36,297 bases of DNA from Elusimicrobiota bacterium (lineage in GTDB: Bacteria; Elusimicrobiota; Elusimicrobia; UBA1565; UBA9628): NCBI GenBank assembly GCA_013044195.1, contig JABEUV010000277.1:1-36297 (forward strand). The letters are read 5' to 3'. Below the pieces are notes generated by a model, which was given only the letters and a program-made list of their open reading frames with translations, made no database searches and was not told where the DNA came from. Below are positions 15,017-23,633 of this stretch, piece after piece. A program made the translations under genes and the position numbers. Position 1 is the stretch's first letter. Each line of letters begins with the position of its first letter.

Positions 15017-16348
15017 ATGATCGCCGTTGAAGACAGCGCCCCGCCGTCGGCCCCGGCCCACGCAACGTCCTTCCGCCGCCGCCGCTTCCTGAACTGGTTT
15101 CCGCTGGGCGTGACCTACGCGACGTTTTACATGGGGCGCTACAACCTGAACGTCGCCTCCAGCACCATCATGAAGAACTTCGACCTGACCAAGGCGCAGT
15201 TCGGCACCATCGCGACGGCCGGATTCTGGACGTACGCGCTCGCCGTGATCTTCAACGGCCCGCTGGCCGACCGCTTCGGCGGTCGCCGCGCCATCCTGCT
15301 GGCCGCGGCCGGCACCGCCTTCATGAACCTGGTCATCGGCCTTCTGTTTCTGTCCGGCTGGCAGACCAAGGTGCTGGTCGGCATGTCTTTGCTCTACGCG
15401 CTCAACCAATACTTCCAGTCCTTCGGCGCGCTGTCCATCGTCAAGGTCAACGCGCACTGGTTCCACGTCCGCGAGCGCGGCGTGTTCGGCGGCATCTTCG
15501 GCATCATGATTTCCTCGGGCTACTTCCTGGCGCTGACCGTCGGCGGCTGGCTCTTGGCGCGCTTCCCGTGGTACGTGGTCTTCCTGGTCCCGTCGGCCGC
15601 CATCGCGGCCATGCTCGCCGTCGATTACTTTATGGTCGCCGACACGCCCGAAGACGCCGGCCACGCCGACATCGACACCGGCGATGCCACCAGCGCGGAC
15701 GCCGACAAGGACGTGCCCGTCGACTTCACCTACCTCCTGACCCGGGTGTTTCGCAACCGCGTCATCCTGACCTTGGTCGCCGCGGAGTTCTGCACCGGCT
15801 TCGTACGCCAGGGCCTGATGCTGTGGTTCGTGCCGTTTTTGAAGGAGGTCCACGGGGTCAATCCCGGCACCTGGCTATTCTCCATCGCGACCGGCGGCAT
15901 CACCGTCGGCGGCATCGTCGGCGGCCTGCTGTGCGGCTGGATGTCCGACCGTCTGTTCCAGAGCCGCCGCGCGCCGGTGGCCTTCTTCTTCTATATCGCC
16001 CAAATCGGGGCGCTGTTGGCCTTAGGCTTGGCGCGCGAGCCGATCGTCGCCTGCTTCCTGATCGGCTTCTGCTGTACGTGGATCTTCGGCGTGCACGGCA
16101 TGCTCTCCGGAACCGCGTCGATGGACTTCGGCGGCACGAAGGCGGCGGGCACGGTGGCGGGACTGCTTGACGGCGTGCAGTATCTCGCCTCCGGGCTGAC
16201 CGGAGTGGTCCTGGGCGGCCTGCTCGACAAGCACGGCTGGGGCATCTGGACCTACGCGATCATGCCCTTCTCGCTGATCGGCGCCATTCTCATGACCACG
16301 CTGTGGAACGCCACCCCGGCCAACACCAAGGTCACCCTCGACGCATGA
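15017..16348 (+). CDS. MFS transporter, organophosphate:phosphate antiporter (GlpT/UhpT)-like
   Basis: A 443-residue inner-membrane transporter with about 12 hydrophobic segments. A cytoplasmic loop rich in Asp and Ala (about residues 210-235) separates the two halves. YATFYMGRYNLNVASSTI after the first hydrophobic segment and FQSFGALSIVKVNAHWF match the organophosphate:phosphate antiporter group, which exchanges sugar phosphates or glycerol 3-phosphate for phosphate. The exact substrate is unknown. It is coupled by ATGA to a HAD hydrolase, so a phosphorylated substrate could be imported and then dephosphorylated; that is inference from context. Confidence 0.85.
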   Translation: MIAVEDSAPPSAPAHATSFRRRRFLNWFPLGVTYATFYMGRYNLNVASSTIMKNFDLTKAQFGTIATAGFWTYALAVIFNGPLADRFGGRRAILLAAAGTAFMNLVIGLLFLSGWQTKVLVGMSLLYALNQYFQSFGALSIVKVNAHWFHVRERGVFGGIFGIMISSGYFLALTVGGWLLARFPWYVVFLVPSAAIAAMLAVDYFMVADTPEDAGHADIDTGDATSADADKDVPVDFTYLLTRVFRNRVILTLVAAEFCTGFVRQGLMLWFVPFLKEVHGVNPGTWLFSIATGGITVGGIVGGLLCGWMSDRLFQSRRAPVAFFFYIAQIGALLALGLAREPIVACFLIGFCCTWIFGVHGMLSGTASMDFGGTKAAGTVAGLLDGVQYLASGLTGVVLGGLLDKHGWGIWTYAIMPFSLIGAILMTTLWNATPANTKVTLDA

Positions 16349-17067
16349 ACGCCTCCGCGTCGACGCAGAAAGATCTTCTCGACGGCGTTCTGGACGACCT
16401 GTCCGCGGCCCCCGGCCGCCTCGTCGTCTTCGACCTGGACGACACTGTGTTCTCGACCAACGACCGGCACCTGCGCATCCTGCGCGAGTACGCGGAGCTG
16501 GTCGCCGCGCGCGCGCCGCGCGCCGCCGAGCGCCTGCGCGCCGTGGATCGCGCCGCGCTGCGCTACCAGATCGTCGAGACCGCCCGCGCCGCGGGCGTGG
16601 ACGACGAGGCCCTGATCAAGGATCTGCGCGACTTCTGGTTTTCGCGATTTTTTCAGAACCCCTACCTGCTGGAAGACACGGTCACGCCGGGCGCGCCGGA
16701 ATTCTGCGCGGCGGTCGTCGCGCGGGGGGGGCTGGTCGTCTACGCCACCGGCCGCGACGAGCGCATGCGCGAAGGCACCGAGCAGTCCCTGGCCCGCCGC
16801 GGCTTTCCCGCGCCCGACGGACGCGCCGTGCTCCTCCAGCTCAAGCCGCGCTTCGACACGCCCGACCTGCAGTTCAAGACCGAGGCCGTGGCGCGTCTCA
16901 AAGAACTGGGCGCCGCCGCCGCGTCCTTTGAAAACGAACCTCTCCACGTCAACCTGTTTCGCGACGCGTTTCCGGAAGGCCGCCACTTCCTCCTGGAGAC
17001 CAAGCACTCCGGCCGCCCGGTGACGCCGCATCCGGACGTCCTGCGCATCCGCGACTTTCGGCGCTGA
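16345..17067 (+). CDS. HAD-superfamily hydrolase
   Basis: A 240-residue HAD-fold protein. Motif I is FDLDDTVF with Asp30 and Asp32, motif II is YATGRDER (Thr), and a late acidic motif is ASFENEP. The predicted cap lies between motifs I and II (about residues 45-125). It probably dephosphorylates a small molecule in the cytoplasm. The start is the ATG in the ATGA overlap with the MFS gene; the frame is open upstream but runs through the transporter gene. A 9-bp inverted repeat spans its stop codon. Confidence 0.84.
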   Translation: MNASASTQKDLLDGVLDDLSAAPGRLVVFDLDDTVFSTNDRHLRILREYAELVAARAPRAAERLRAVDRAALRYQIVETARAAGVDDEALIKDLRDFWFSRFFQNPYLLEDTVTPGAPEFCAAVVARGGLVVYATGRDERMREGTEQSLARRGFPAPDGRAVLLQLKPRFDTPDLQFKTEAVARLKELGAAAASFENEPLHVNLFRDAFPEGRHFLLETKHSGRPVTPHPDVLRIRDFRR

Positions 17068-17081
17068 CATTTCGCCGAAAG
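17055..17081 (+). terminator. hairpin spanning the HAD stop codon
   Basis: CTTTCGGCG (17055-17063) and CGCCGAAAG (17073-17081) form a perfect 9-bp stem with a 9-nt loop that contains the TGA stop of the HAD gene. There is no following T run, so it may be a weak terminator, a 3'-end stabiliser or a bidirectional structure. Confidence 0.4.
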
Positions 17082-17091
17082 CCGCCCGCCC

Positions 17092-17120
17092 TTGACAAAG
17101 CCAGAGTGCGGGGCAATACT
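17092..17120 (+). promoter_or_regulatory. sigma70-type promoter of the C39-like gene
   Basis: A perfect TTGACA at 17092-17097, a 17-bp spacer and AATACT at 17115-17120. The expected transcription start is near 17127, leaving a leader of about 14 nt with no clear Shine-Dalgarno sequence before the ATG at 17141. Confidence 0.65.
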
Positions 17121-17140
17121 ACTCAAGTCTCAATACCCCT

Positions 17141-18664
17141 ATGTCCCGACCGAGACTGAGCGCCCTCGCGTTTCTGTTTTCCCTGTCGGCTCCTCTGTGG
17201 GGCCAAAGCACGCCGTTGCCCCTGCCGCCGAAATCGCCCAAGTCCGCGGCGGAAAGCAGGCTTGTCTTTCGCTATCCGTGCACGTTCCAGTATACGGACG
17301 GCGCCCCCTACACGCCCGAGGTGCGCTCCTTCGAATGCGACTACCTGCACGCCAGCGTCGAAACGGAGGTGGGCGCCGATCAATACTTTAACGCGCTTCC
17401 CACGCTCGCGGCGCAGAAGGCGTTCCTTGAGTCCGCGTTGCCGGAGGCCGACGCGGCCCACGATAAATGGGTCCTCGACATCGCCGCGGCCGTGAAGGCC
17501 GATTCTCCCGCGCGGTTGCCGAAATCCCTCTCCTCCGAGGCGCGGATCGCGAAGCTGGCGAAACTGAACTGGAAGCTTTGGAACGATTCGATCGCCGCGT
17601 CCAAGCCGTTTTTGTGGCCGCCCGCCCAACCTGATTCCTATCTTCGGGGCGAAGGTCGCAGCTATCCCGACAGCTGGAAGCCCTACTTTGAGCCGACTTT
17701 CGCCGAATCGCGGGGAATATCGACGGGCGTCGACACCACGGAAACCGGAATGATCGACTCCGCGGCGGCGCGCTTGAAGGCCCGCCTGAGCGCGAAACTG
17801 ATGGGGTTGGTGCGCGACGGCGGAAGCGGACCGACGCTCGCCGACTTGAACCGGGCTTTCGACGGAGGCGGCGCGCACGCGACCGTCGCGGCGGTCGGCC
17901 TTACGGCCGGTCCGCCCCCTTCCATGCCCGGTCCTCCCGGACTCCGCCCTGGAACGATCTCCGACCTGAACGTCCCCGCTCCGCCCTCTCCGTTGGACAC
18001 CATTCCCAGCGGCTCGACCCAGCGCGCGGACCGCAACTATTTTTCCCGCGGCCCGGCCGCCGGGGCCCAACGCCTAAAAGACGACGCCACCCTGGCCGCC
18101 TGGCACGCGCTGGGAGTCACGAAGACGATCGGGGACCCCTACGCCAAAGTGCCCTACATCGTTCAGCAACTCAACGGCACCTGCGGCGTCGGAGCGCAAT
18201 ACGAGGCGCTGAAGGCGCGCGGACAGGACGTGACCATGGCGGGCCTGACCAAGACCGCCTTCGATCACGGCTGGTATACCGAATACACGAGCGGCGCGGG
18301 CGCGATGGGCGGCATGTATTTGCGGGATACCGGCGCGTTGCTCAAGCTCCATGGTGTGGCCAGCACCACGACGATCGGCACCGCGACCGGTCAGGAACTT
18401 GCGACCGCGGTTCGCGCCAGCGGCGACGCGATTGTGGCGGTCAACCCGAAGATATTCTGGAACGATCCGACGGTCCCCGACGGCGCCATGCACTTCGTCT
18501 ACGTGAGCGGAATGGAGGTCGACAACAAAGGCGCCGTACGCGGCTACTACGTCAACGACACCGGAAACGGCGAAGGCGGCCGCTTCGTGCCCATCAAGCT
18601 TTTCGATCAGGCCTGGCTGCATAGTTTCACGGCGATCCAGCCTCCGGCGCCGCGCTCGCCGTGA
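17141..18664 (+). CDS. secreted C39-like cysteine peptidase domain protein
   Basis: A 507-residue secreted protein. A signal peptide (RLSALAFLFSLSAPLWG, cleavage near 22) is followed by about 300 residues I do not recognise, with two Cys early on (YPC, FEC) and a Pro/Gly-rich linker around 265-295. The C-terminal third looks like a C39-like papain-fold domain: Gln342 and Cys348 in QQLNGTCG, His451 in GAMHFVYVSG and Asn472/Asp473 in GYYVNDTG. The Gln-Cys spacing and the His and Asn/Asp order fit an active peptidase or transglutaminase-like enzyme. No transporter with a C39 domain is near, so it is not a bacteriocin exporter. A GTGA overlap couples it to a lipoprotein gene, suggesting the two work together at the envelope. 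Confidence 0.75.
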   Translation: MSRPRLSALAFLFSLSAPLWGQSTPLPLPPKSPKSAAESRLVFRYPCTFQYTDGAPYTPEVRSFECDYLHASVETEVGADQYFNALPTLAAQKAFLESALPEADAAHDKWVLDIAAAVKADSPARLPKSLSSEARIAKLAKLNWKLWNDSIAASKPFLWPPAQPDSYLRGEGRSYPDSWKPYFEPTFAESRGISTGVDTTETGMIDSAAARLKARLSAKLMGLVRDGGSGPTLADLNRAFDGGGAHATVAAVGLTAGPPPSMPGPPGLRPGTISDLNVPAPPSPLDTIPSGSTQRADRNYFSRGPAAGAQRLKDDATLAAWHALGVTKTIGDPYAKVPYIVQQLNGTCGVGAQYEALKARGQDVTMAGLTKTAFDHGWYTEYTSGAGAMGGMYLRDTGALLKLHGVASTTTIGTATGQELATAVRASGDAIVAVNPKIFWNDPTVPDGAMHFVYVSGMEVDNKGAVRGYYVNDTGNGEGGRFVPIKLFDQAWLHSFTAIQPPAPRSP

Positions 18665-19260
18665 ACATCCGCTGGACGCCGGGCCTTGCCGTCCTAACGC
18701 TGGCCGCCTGCGGCGGTATAGGCTCCGGCGTCTCGCAGCTCCAGGCCGACCCGCTCTATAAAGCCGCCGAAGCCGTGCGCGCCGCTCCCGACTGCGCGGT
18801 CGCCTCCGGGCTGGGCCGCTCGTTGCCGGTGCCCGCGCACGGCGGCGGCTACGCGGTTCTGCTTTACCCGGTCCTCATCTCACCCTCAAAATCCGATGCG
18901 TTGACGCCGCAGTATCGCGCCGATTTTGCCGTCGACGGCCCGAACGCCGCCGCCCGCTGCGTCAAGATCGCCTCCGGCGCGGCGCTGTCCCTGGGTCCCG
19001 CCGTGCCGCCCGGCGTCAGCAACCGGGACTACTACGCCGCCGAGGCGAGTCTTTTTGCCGTCCTGCCGAAACTCTGCGAACGGTATCGGCGCGGATCGCC
19101 GACCGCCCTGGATCGCGAAGAGGCGTCGGCCTTCTTCGACGCGTTCCAACGCATCGCCGAGCCGGGGCTTGCGCCCTATTACTACCGGCTCAATCCTGAA
19201 TTCTGGGAATGGCTGCGCGCGGCGGGGGGACGTTCGCTCGCTAAACCCGCGACGCCTTAA
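18661..19260 (+). CDS. lipoprotein of unknown function coupled to the C39-like gene
   Basis: A 199-residue lipoprotein with lipobox LAAC and lipidated Cys at 17, then GGIGSG. Four further Cys lie in the mature part (PDCAVAS, AARCVK, PKLCERY and upstream). The C-terminal half is helical and aromatic (FFDAFQRIAEPGLAPYYYRLNPEFWEWL). No family recognised. It starts at GTG in a GTGA overlap with the C39-like gene, so it is made together with it and may be an inhibitor, anchor or chaperone for it; that is inference. Its last 20 nt overlap the end of a convergent small gene. Confidence 0.72.
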   Translation: MNIRWTPGLAVLTLAACGGIGSGVSQLQADPLYKAAEAVRAAPDCAVASGLGRSLPVPAHGGGYAVLLYPVLISPSKSDALTPQYRADFAVDGPNAAARCVKIASGAALSLGPAVPPGVSNRDYYAAEASLFAVLPKLCERYRRGSPTALDREEASAFFDAFQRIAEPGLAPYYYRLNPEFWEWLRAAGGRSLAKPATP

Positions 19261-19468
19261 GCAGGTCGCGCAGGAACTTCTTCGTGTCCGGCACGGCGTG
19301 ATAGGCCGCCGCCTTGGACGGCGTGGAACTGAGCGTGACCACGGTGCCCGCATCGAAGTAGACGCCGTGGCGGCGTAGGACCTCAAGTACACGATCGCGG
19401 TCGCGCGCCAGAAGATCGAAAAGGACCGGCTCGCGCCGCGCTACGCCGCCGCGCTTTCTTTTCGCCAT
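19241..19468 (-). CDS. 75-residue hypothetical protein
   Basis: A small basic protein (MAKRKRGGVARRE start) with a helical middle (VLFDLLARDRDRVLEVLRRHGVYFD) and a C-terminal FLRDLLKASRV. No family recognised. It would be the last gene of the minus-strand acyl-CoA operon. Its ATG lies 28 nt inside the end of the 3-hydroxyacyl-CoA dehydrogenase gene, after AAGGG, so it could be translated by coupling. It also overlaps the convergent lipoprotein by 20 nt. The overlaps at both ends lower confidence, but without it the operon end would hold an otherwise unexplained 180-bp open stretch. Confidence 0.5.
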   Translation of the reverse strand: MAKRKRGGVARREPVLFDLLARDRDRVLEVLRRHGVYFDAGTVVTLSSTPSKAAAYHAVPDTKKFLRDLLKASRV

Positions 19469-20511
19469 TCGAAGGGACCCTTGGGGAAATTCATCGCCAG
19501 CTTCACGGCCACGTCCACGTCCGAAGCGGAGGCCGTGCCTTCAGCCACCACGCTCTCGGCTTCCGTTATCAGGGCCGCGCGCAGGGCCTCCCACGCCGCG
19601 TCCGCCGACGCCGCGCCGCCCGCCGCGCCGACCGCGTCGGGGTTTACGCCGGTCTTGCGCCCGCCCTCGTAAAGATAAAAACCGCGCCCGGCCTTGCGGC
19701 CCACCGCACCCCGCGCGACCAGCGACTGCTGAAGCGCCGGCGGCGTGAAGCGCTCGGGACGGCCCAACGCCTCGAAGATGGACTTCGTGATGGCCAGGTT
19801 GACGTCCAGGCCGATGAGGTCCATCAGCTCAAAGGGGCCCATCGGCACGCCGCCGCGCTCGCGGCAGGCCGCGTCGATGCGCTCCGGCGGCGCGCTGGGG
19901 CCGCACAGGCGCTGGGCGCTCACATAATAGGGCCGCATCACGCGGTTGACGATGAAGCCGGGCACGTCCCGGACGTCGACCGGCGTGCGGCGCAGTCCCG
20001 CCAGCGCGAACTCCCAGACCCCGGAGAACACCTCCGGCGACGTGCGCGGCGCGCGCACCAACTCCACCAGGCGCGTGGCGACCGGCGGATTAAAGAAATG
20101 CAGGCCGAGAGCGCGCTCCGGCGCGGCCGCGCGGGCCGTCACGTCGCGCACCGACAGCGACGAGGTGTTCGTGGCCAGCACCGCGTCCGGCAGGACGCGG
20201 GAGAGGCGCTCGAAAAGATCCTGCTTAAGGGCCAGGTCCTCCGGCGCCGCCTCGATGACAATATCCGCGCCTGCCAGTTCCTCGATGGTCGCCGCCGCGC
20301 TCACCGCATGGAACGCGCGCTCGGCCTGTTGAGTGGAAAGCTTGCCCTTGAGTACCGCGGCATCCAGCGCCGCGCGCAGGCGCCCGGGCAAAGCGTCCAG
20401 CGCCGCCGGCAAAGGGTCGTGGACCTTCACCGAAAAACCCGACTGCGCGCACAGCTGAGCGATGCCAGCACCCATAGTGCCCGCGCCGACCACGGCGACA
20501 CGCGCGATCAT
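19441..20511 (-). CDS. 3-hydroxyacyl-CoA dehydrogenase
   Basis: A 356-residue NAD-dependent 3-hydroxyacyl-CoA (3-hydroxybutyryl-CoA/PaaH-like) dehydrogenase. The Rossmann loop GAGTMGAGIAQ begins at residue 10, and VIEAAPEDLALKQ, NTSSLSV, GLHFFNPP (catalytic His) and PGFIVNRVMRPYY follow. GPFELMDLIGLDVN marks the C-terminal dimerisation domain, and a further extension after GRGFYLYEGG carries part of a second C-terminal repeat. A long open frame upstream overlaps the previous gene; I take the ATG at 20511, which forms an ATGA overlap with the membrane-protein gene and gives the correct family N terminus. In this operon it would oxidise the hydroxyacyl-CoA made by the two crotonases. Confidence 0.93.
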   Translation of the reverse strand: MIARVAVVGAGTMGAGIAQLCAQSGFSVKVHDPLPAALDALPGRLRAALDAAVLKGKLSTQQAERAFHAVSAAATIEELAGADIVIEAAPEDLALKQDLFERLSRVLPDAVLATNTSSLSVRDVTARAAAPERALGLHFFNPPVATRLVELVRAPRTSPEVFSGVWEFALAGLRRTPVDVRDVPGFIVNRVMRPYYVSAQRLCGPSAPPERIDAACRERGGVPMGPFELMDLIGLDVNLAITKSIFEALGRPERFTPPALQQSLVARGAVGRKAGRGFYLYEGGRKTGVNPDAVGAAGGAASADAAWEALRAALITEAESVVAEGTASASDVDVAVKLAMNFPKGPFEWRKESAAA

Positions 20512-21242
20512 TCCGGTTCCATCAGCGTGCTCTGCAGGGGCAGGGCGACGCAGGCGGCCAGAGCGATCAAGGTCACCGCCGCGTCGGCGCCGAAGCCGAG
20601 CGCCCGAAAGGACGCCGGCGGCACGGAGCCGGCGGCGCCCGACAGGGCCATGCGGAGGCCCGCGTTCAGCAAGCCGACCACGGCCTCCTGTACGGCCCAC
20701 GAGCCGAGCACCAGTACGGTCCACAGCCCCGCCGACGCGTACGCGCGCCGCATGCCCGCGCGCAGAGCGGAAAAGAATCCGCGCCCGGGCCGGCGGCTGC
20801 CGAGCGCGAGGCTGGCCAGTACGGTGACCGCGCCCGACGCGATCTTGCCCGTCGCGAACGTCAGCAGGAGCAAAGCCCGCGCCGGAGCTTGCGCTCCGGA
20901 GTGCAGCGCCATATAGTAGATTTGGAACGTCGCCAGCCCCACGACCGCGAGCGCGAACAGCGGCAGGGAAAAAAGCAGGCCCGCCGTGCCCACGCGCGGC
21001 CAATCCCAGCCCGCGCCTTCGGAAAGCCAAATCTCGGAAAAAGCCGCGCAGGCCGCGACCGTCACCACCGCGCCGGCCAGCGCGCCTTGCGCCGCGCCCG
21101 CCTGCCCCGACAGCGCCGCAGAGAACAGCGCGCGCGCCGCGACACCCGCCAACGGCGGCGCCAACAGCCACGGCCGGGCCCGCGCGCGTTGACGCGCCGC
21201 GCGCAAAAGTGCGGCCGCGTCAGCCGGGGATGAAAGGCTCAT
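20508..21242 (-). CDS. hypothetical multi-span membrane protein
   Basis: A 244-residue membrane protein with about six hydrophobic segments and Arg-rich cytoplasmic loops (RAARQRARARPW near the N terminus; SRRPGRGFFSALRAGMRR). No family recognised. It sits between the PaaA-like gene and the 3-hydroxyacyl-CoA dehydrogenase and overlaps both: the chosen ATG is 23 nt inside the end of the former, and its stop overlaps the latter by 4 bp. Its presence inside an acyl-CoA operon suggests substrate transport or membrane association, but nothing in the sequence proves it. Confidence 0.65.
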   Translation of the reverse strand: MSLSSPADAAALLRAARQRARARPWLLAPPLAGVAARALFSAALSGQAGAAQGALAGAVVTVAACAAFSEIWLSEGAGWDWPRVGTAGLLFSLPLFALAVVGLATFQIYYMALHSGAQAPARALLLLTFATGKIASGAVTVLASLALGSRRPGRGFFSALRAGMRRAYASAGLWTVLVLGSWAVQEAVVGLLNAGLRMALSGAAGSVPPASFRALGFGADAAVTLIALAACVALPLQSTLMEPE

Positions 21243-22047
21243 CGCTCATCCTGGCGGCGACCGGCGTCCATACGGGCACCTTGAGTCCGAATTTAGCCGC
21301 CTTCTCCTTGATGTCGGCGGCGAAGGCGCTGCGGACTTCATCATTGTCGCGCTTCTTGAGTCCATACTTGCGGTAGAGGACGTTTTTAGGGGAATTCGCG
21401 CGGCCGAAGATGTTCATCGTGCGCGGATACCACTTCTCGAAGGCGGCCTGCACGTCGTCGTGCGTCTTGTCGCTTTCGGAGAGCTTCTTGGTCCATTGGT
21501 CGCCGTGGGCCATGTGCATCTCCTCTTCCTTGAAAATGCCCTCCATGCCGTCGCACCACGGCTTGTAGGAGCAGTCCAGGCTGTCTTCCAACTGATGTCC
21601 CGCGCCGCGGTCCATGCAGAAGTTGAACATGATGAAGTCCGACCACTCCTCGATCGGGTAGTAGAAGATGTTGACGCGCTTATCGTCGGCGGCGCGCAGG
21701 GTTCCAATATCACCCGCGTCGACGCGCAGGTTGAAATTGTGGCTCTTGTAGTACGCGTCGACGTCCACGTCCAGACCTTCCAGCAGACGATACATCACGC
21801 GCGCGTGGCGCACCTCGTCCTTGACGATCTGCGCGACCTGCAAGGTCTCCTTGATGTCCGGAGACTTCTGGATCCAGGGCACGTAGCCGAACGCGCCGGC
21901 CAGCTCCGAGTCGGCCTGCATCATCATCAGGTTGGTCAGATGCTCGCGGTACTCGTCGGACATCTCCGCGACGTCCTCGATCTTGCCGCCCTTGGCGATT
22001 TTCTCAAGCAACTTCTCTTCGCGCACGCGGTTGGGTTCCAAAGTCAT
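21220..22047 (-). CDS. paaA: PaaA-like diiron protein (phenylacetyl-CoA epoxidase catalytic subunit family)
   Basis: A 275-residue ferritin-like diiron protein. SDEYREHLTNLMMMQADSEL, SPDIKETLQVAQIVKDEVRH and the late EEEMHMAHG align by eye with E. coli PaaA (PDAYRKTL, APTLRRKA, DEAGH, EESFHQRQG). So do NSP and DNDEVRSAF near the C terminus. Two ExxH pairs (DEVRH, EEEMH) supply likely iron ligands. It is about 35 residues shorter than E. coli PaaA, mostly at the C terminus. The ATG at 22047 has a good AGGAG upstream; a longer frame exists but enters the neighbouring gene. PaaA normally needs PaaC and the reductase PaaE, and none is in this operon, so the reaction could differ from phenylacetyl-CoA epoxidation. 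Confidence 0.75.
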   Translation of the reverse strand: MTLEPNRVREEKLLEKIAKGGKIEDVAEMSDEYREHLTNLMMMQADSELAGAFGYVPWIQKSPDIKETLQVAQIVKDEVRHARVMYRLLEGLDVDVDAYYKSHNFNLRVDAGDIGTLRAADDKRVNIFYYPIEEWSDFIMFNFCMDRGAGHQLEDSLDCSYKPWCDGMEGIFKEEEMHMAHGDQWTKKLSESDKTHDDVQAAFEKWYPRTMNIFGRANSPKNVLYRKYGLKKRDNDEVRSAFAADIKEKAAKFGLKVPVWTPVAARMSDEPFIPG

Positions 22048-22048
22048 G

Positions 22049-22855
22049 TCATTCTCCTCTGAACGCCGGGGGCCGCTTCTCCAGGAACGCGGCGATCCCC
22101 TCGGCGTGGTCTTTCGTGCGGCCCAGGTGGGATTGGAGCTGAGCCTCGTATTCCAGTTGATCCTCAAGGACGGGCGTCTCCAGCGCCCGATTGAACGCGC
22201 GCTTGGTCAGCGCCAGCGACAGCGGGGCAACGGCGAGAAGCTCCGCGCACAGCGCCGCGACGGCCGCGTCCAATTCCTCCGGAGCGACCACGCGGTTGAC
22301 CAGGCCCAGCGCCAGCGCGCGCTCGGCCGCAATCGGCTTGGCCAGCCACGCGTGCTCCAACGCCAGCGACAGTCCCAGCGCGCGCGGCAAAAGCCAGGAC
22401 ATGCCGGAGTCCGGCACCAGGCCGACCTTGGCGAAGGCGTTGAAGAATTTGGCGTCCGCCGCGCAGACCTTCAAGTCGCAGGAGAGAGCCAGGCTTGCGC
22501 CCGCGCCGGCCGCCACTCCCCGCACCGCGGCGACCACGGGCTTCTCGACGCGACGGATCGCGGCGATCAGCGGGTTGAAACTGCGCCGCAGTTCCGCGCC
22601 GTGCTCGAAGCGGCCCTGCGCCTGACGGACCTTCACGTCGCCCAGGTCCGCGCCCGCGCAGAACGCGCGGCCCGCGCCCGCGATCACGATCGCGCGCACG
22701 GCTTTGTCGCGTCCGGCCTTCACCACCGCCTCGGCCAGGCCTCTGAGCATGGTCCCGGTCAGCGCGTTGAGCGCCTCGGGCCGGTTCAAAGTCAAGGTCA
22801 GCACGCCGCCGCGAACGTCGGATAAAAATTCGGCGGGGGGGTTCTCGACGCTCAT
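22049..22855 (-). CDS. enoyl-CoA hydratase/isomerase, PaaG-like
   Basis: A 268-residue crotonase-fold protein. The oxyanion-hole parts are AFCAGADLGD and RGVAAGAGASLALSCDL. VGLVPDSGMSWLLPRALG carries the Asp-Ser-Gly seen in PaaG and other isomerases, where classical hydratases have an acidic residue in PGAGGT-type context. In PaaG this Asp drives conversion of ring epoxide to oxepin-CoA; I infer an isomerase role. The start overlaps the stop of the preceding crotonase (ATGA), and the PaaA-like gene starts 1 nt after its own stop. The PaaG and PaaA order supports an aromatic-CoA theme, but other isomerisations are possible. Confidence 0.85.
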   Translation of the reverse strand: MSVENPPAEFLSDVRGGVLTLTLNRPEALNALTGTMLRGLAEAVVKAGRDKAVRAIVIAGAGRAFCAGADLGDVKVRQAQGRFEHGAELRRSFNPLIAAIRRVEKPVVAAVRGVAAGAGASLALSCDLKVCAADAKFFNAFAKVGLVPDSGMSWLLPRALGLSLALEHAWLAKPIAAERALALGLVNRVVAPEELDAAVAALCAELLAVAPLSLALTKRAFNRALETPVLEDQLEYEAQLQSHLGRTKDHAEGIAAFLEKRPPAFRGE

Positions 22856-23633
22856 CGGCCCTCGAACGCCGGCGCGCGCTTCTCGGCGAAGGCGCGCATG
22901 CCCTCGGCCTGGTCGTTGGTGTCGAACAGCGCGTAGAAGGCCTCGCGCTCGGCCTTCAGCCCCGCGTCCAGGCCGCGATCGACCGCGGCGGCGACGGCCA
23001 GCTTGGCCGCGCGCGCGGCCAGGGGTGCCAGTTCCGCGATGCGCCGCGCCATGCGCTTGGCCTCGTCGAGCAGGACCTCGGGTGCGACCACGCGGCAGAC
23101 CAAGCCGCGTTCCAACGCCTCGCGCGCGCTCAGGCGCCGACCGGTCAGAGCCATGTCCATGGCCAGCGCCTTGCCCACGGCCTTGGTCAGGCGCTGGGTG
23201 CCGCCGGCGCCCGGAATCACGCCCAGTTGTATCTCCGGCTGGCCGAACACCGCGTTCTCCGCGGCCACGATCAGGTCGCAGGCCAGCGCCAGCTCGCAGC
23301 CGCCGCCCAGCGCGTAGCCCGCCACCGCCGCGATGGTGGGCTTTTTAAGTCGGCCGATGCGGTCCCAACGCGCCAGGTGCTCGCCCAGCGCCGCGCGCGC
23401 GGCCTTGCCGGAGGCCAGGTCCTTCATCTCCCCAATATCCGCGCCCGCCGCGAACGCGCGCGGGCCGCCGGTGACGATGATCGCGCGGATCTCCGGCGCG
23501 GCCTCGAACTCGGTCAGCGCCGCCTCCAGCGCCTTCATTGTCGACAGCGACAAAGCGTTCAGCGCGTGCGGACGGTGCAACGTCGCGATGCCCACGGGGC
23601 CGTCGCGCTCGATGAGAACTTCGCGCTCGACGT

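Noticed and set aside
17123-18070. 315-residue minus-strand frame opposite the C39-like gene
   Set aside because: Arg/Gly-rich with no recognisable domain; the plus-strand gene has a signal peptide, a promoter and a catalytic domain.
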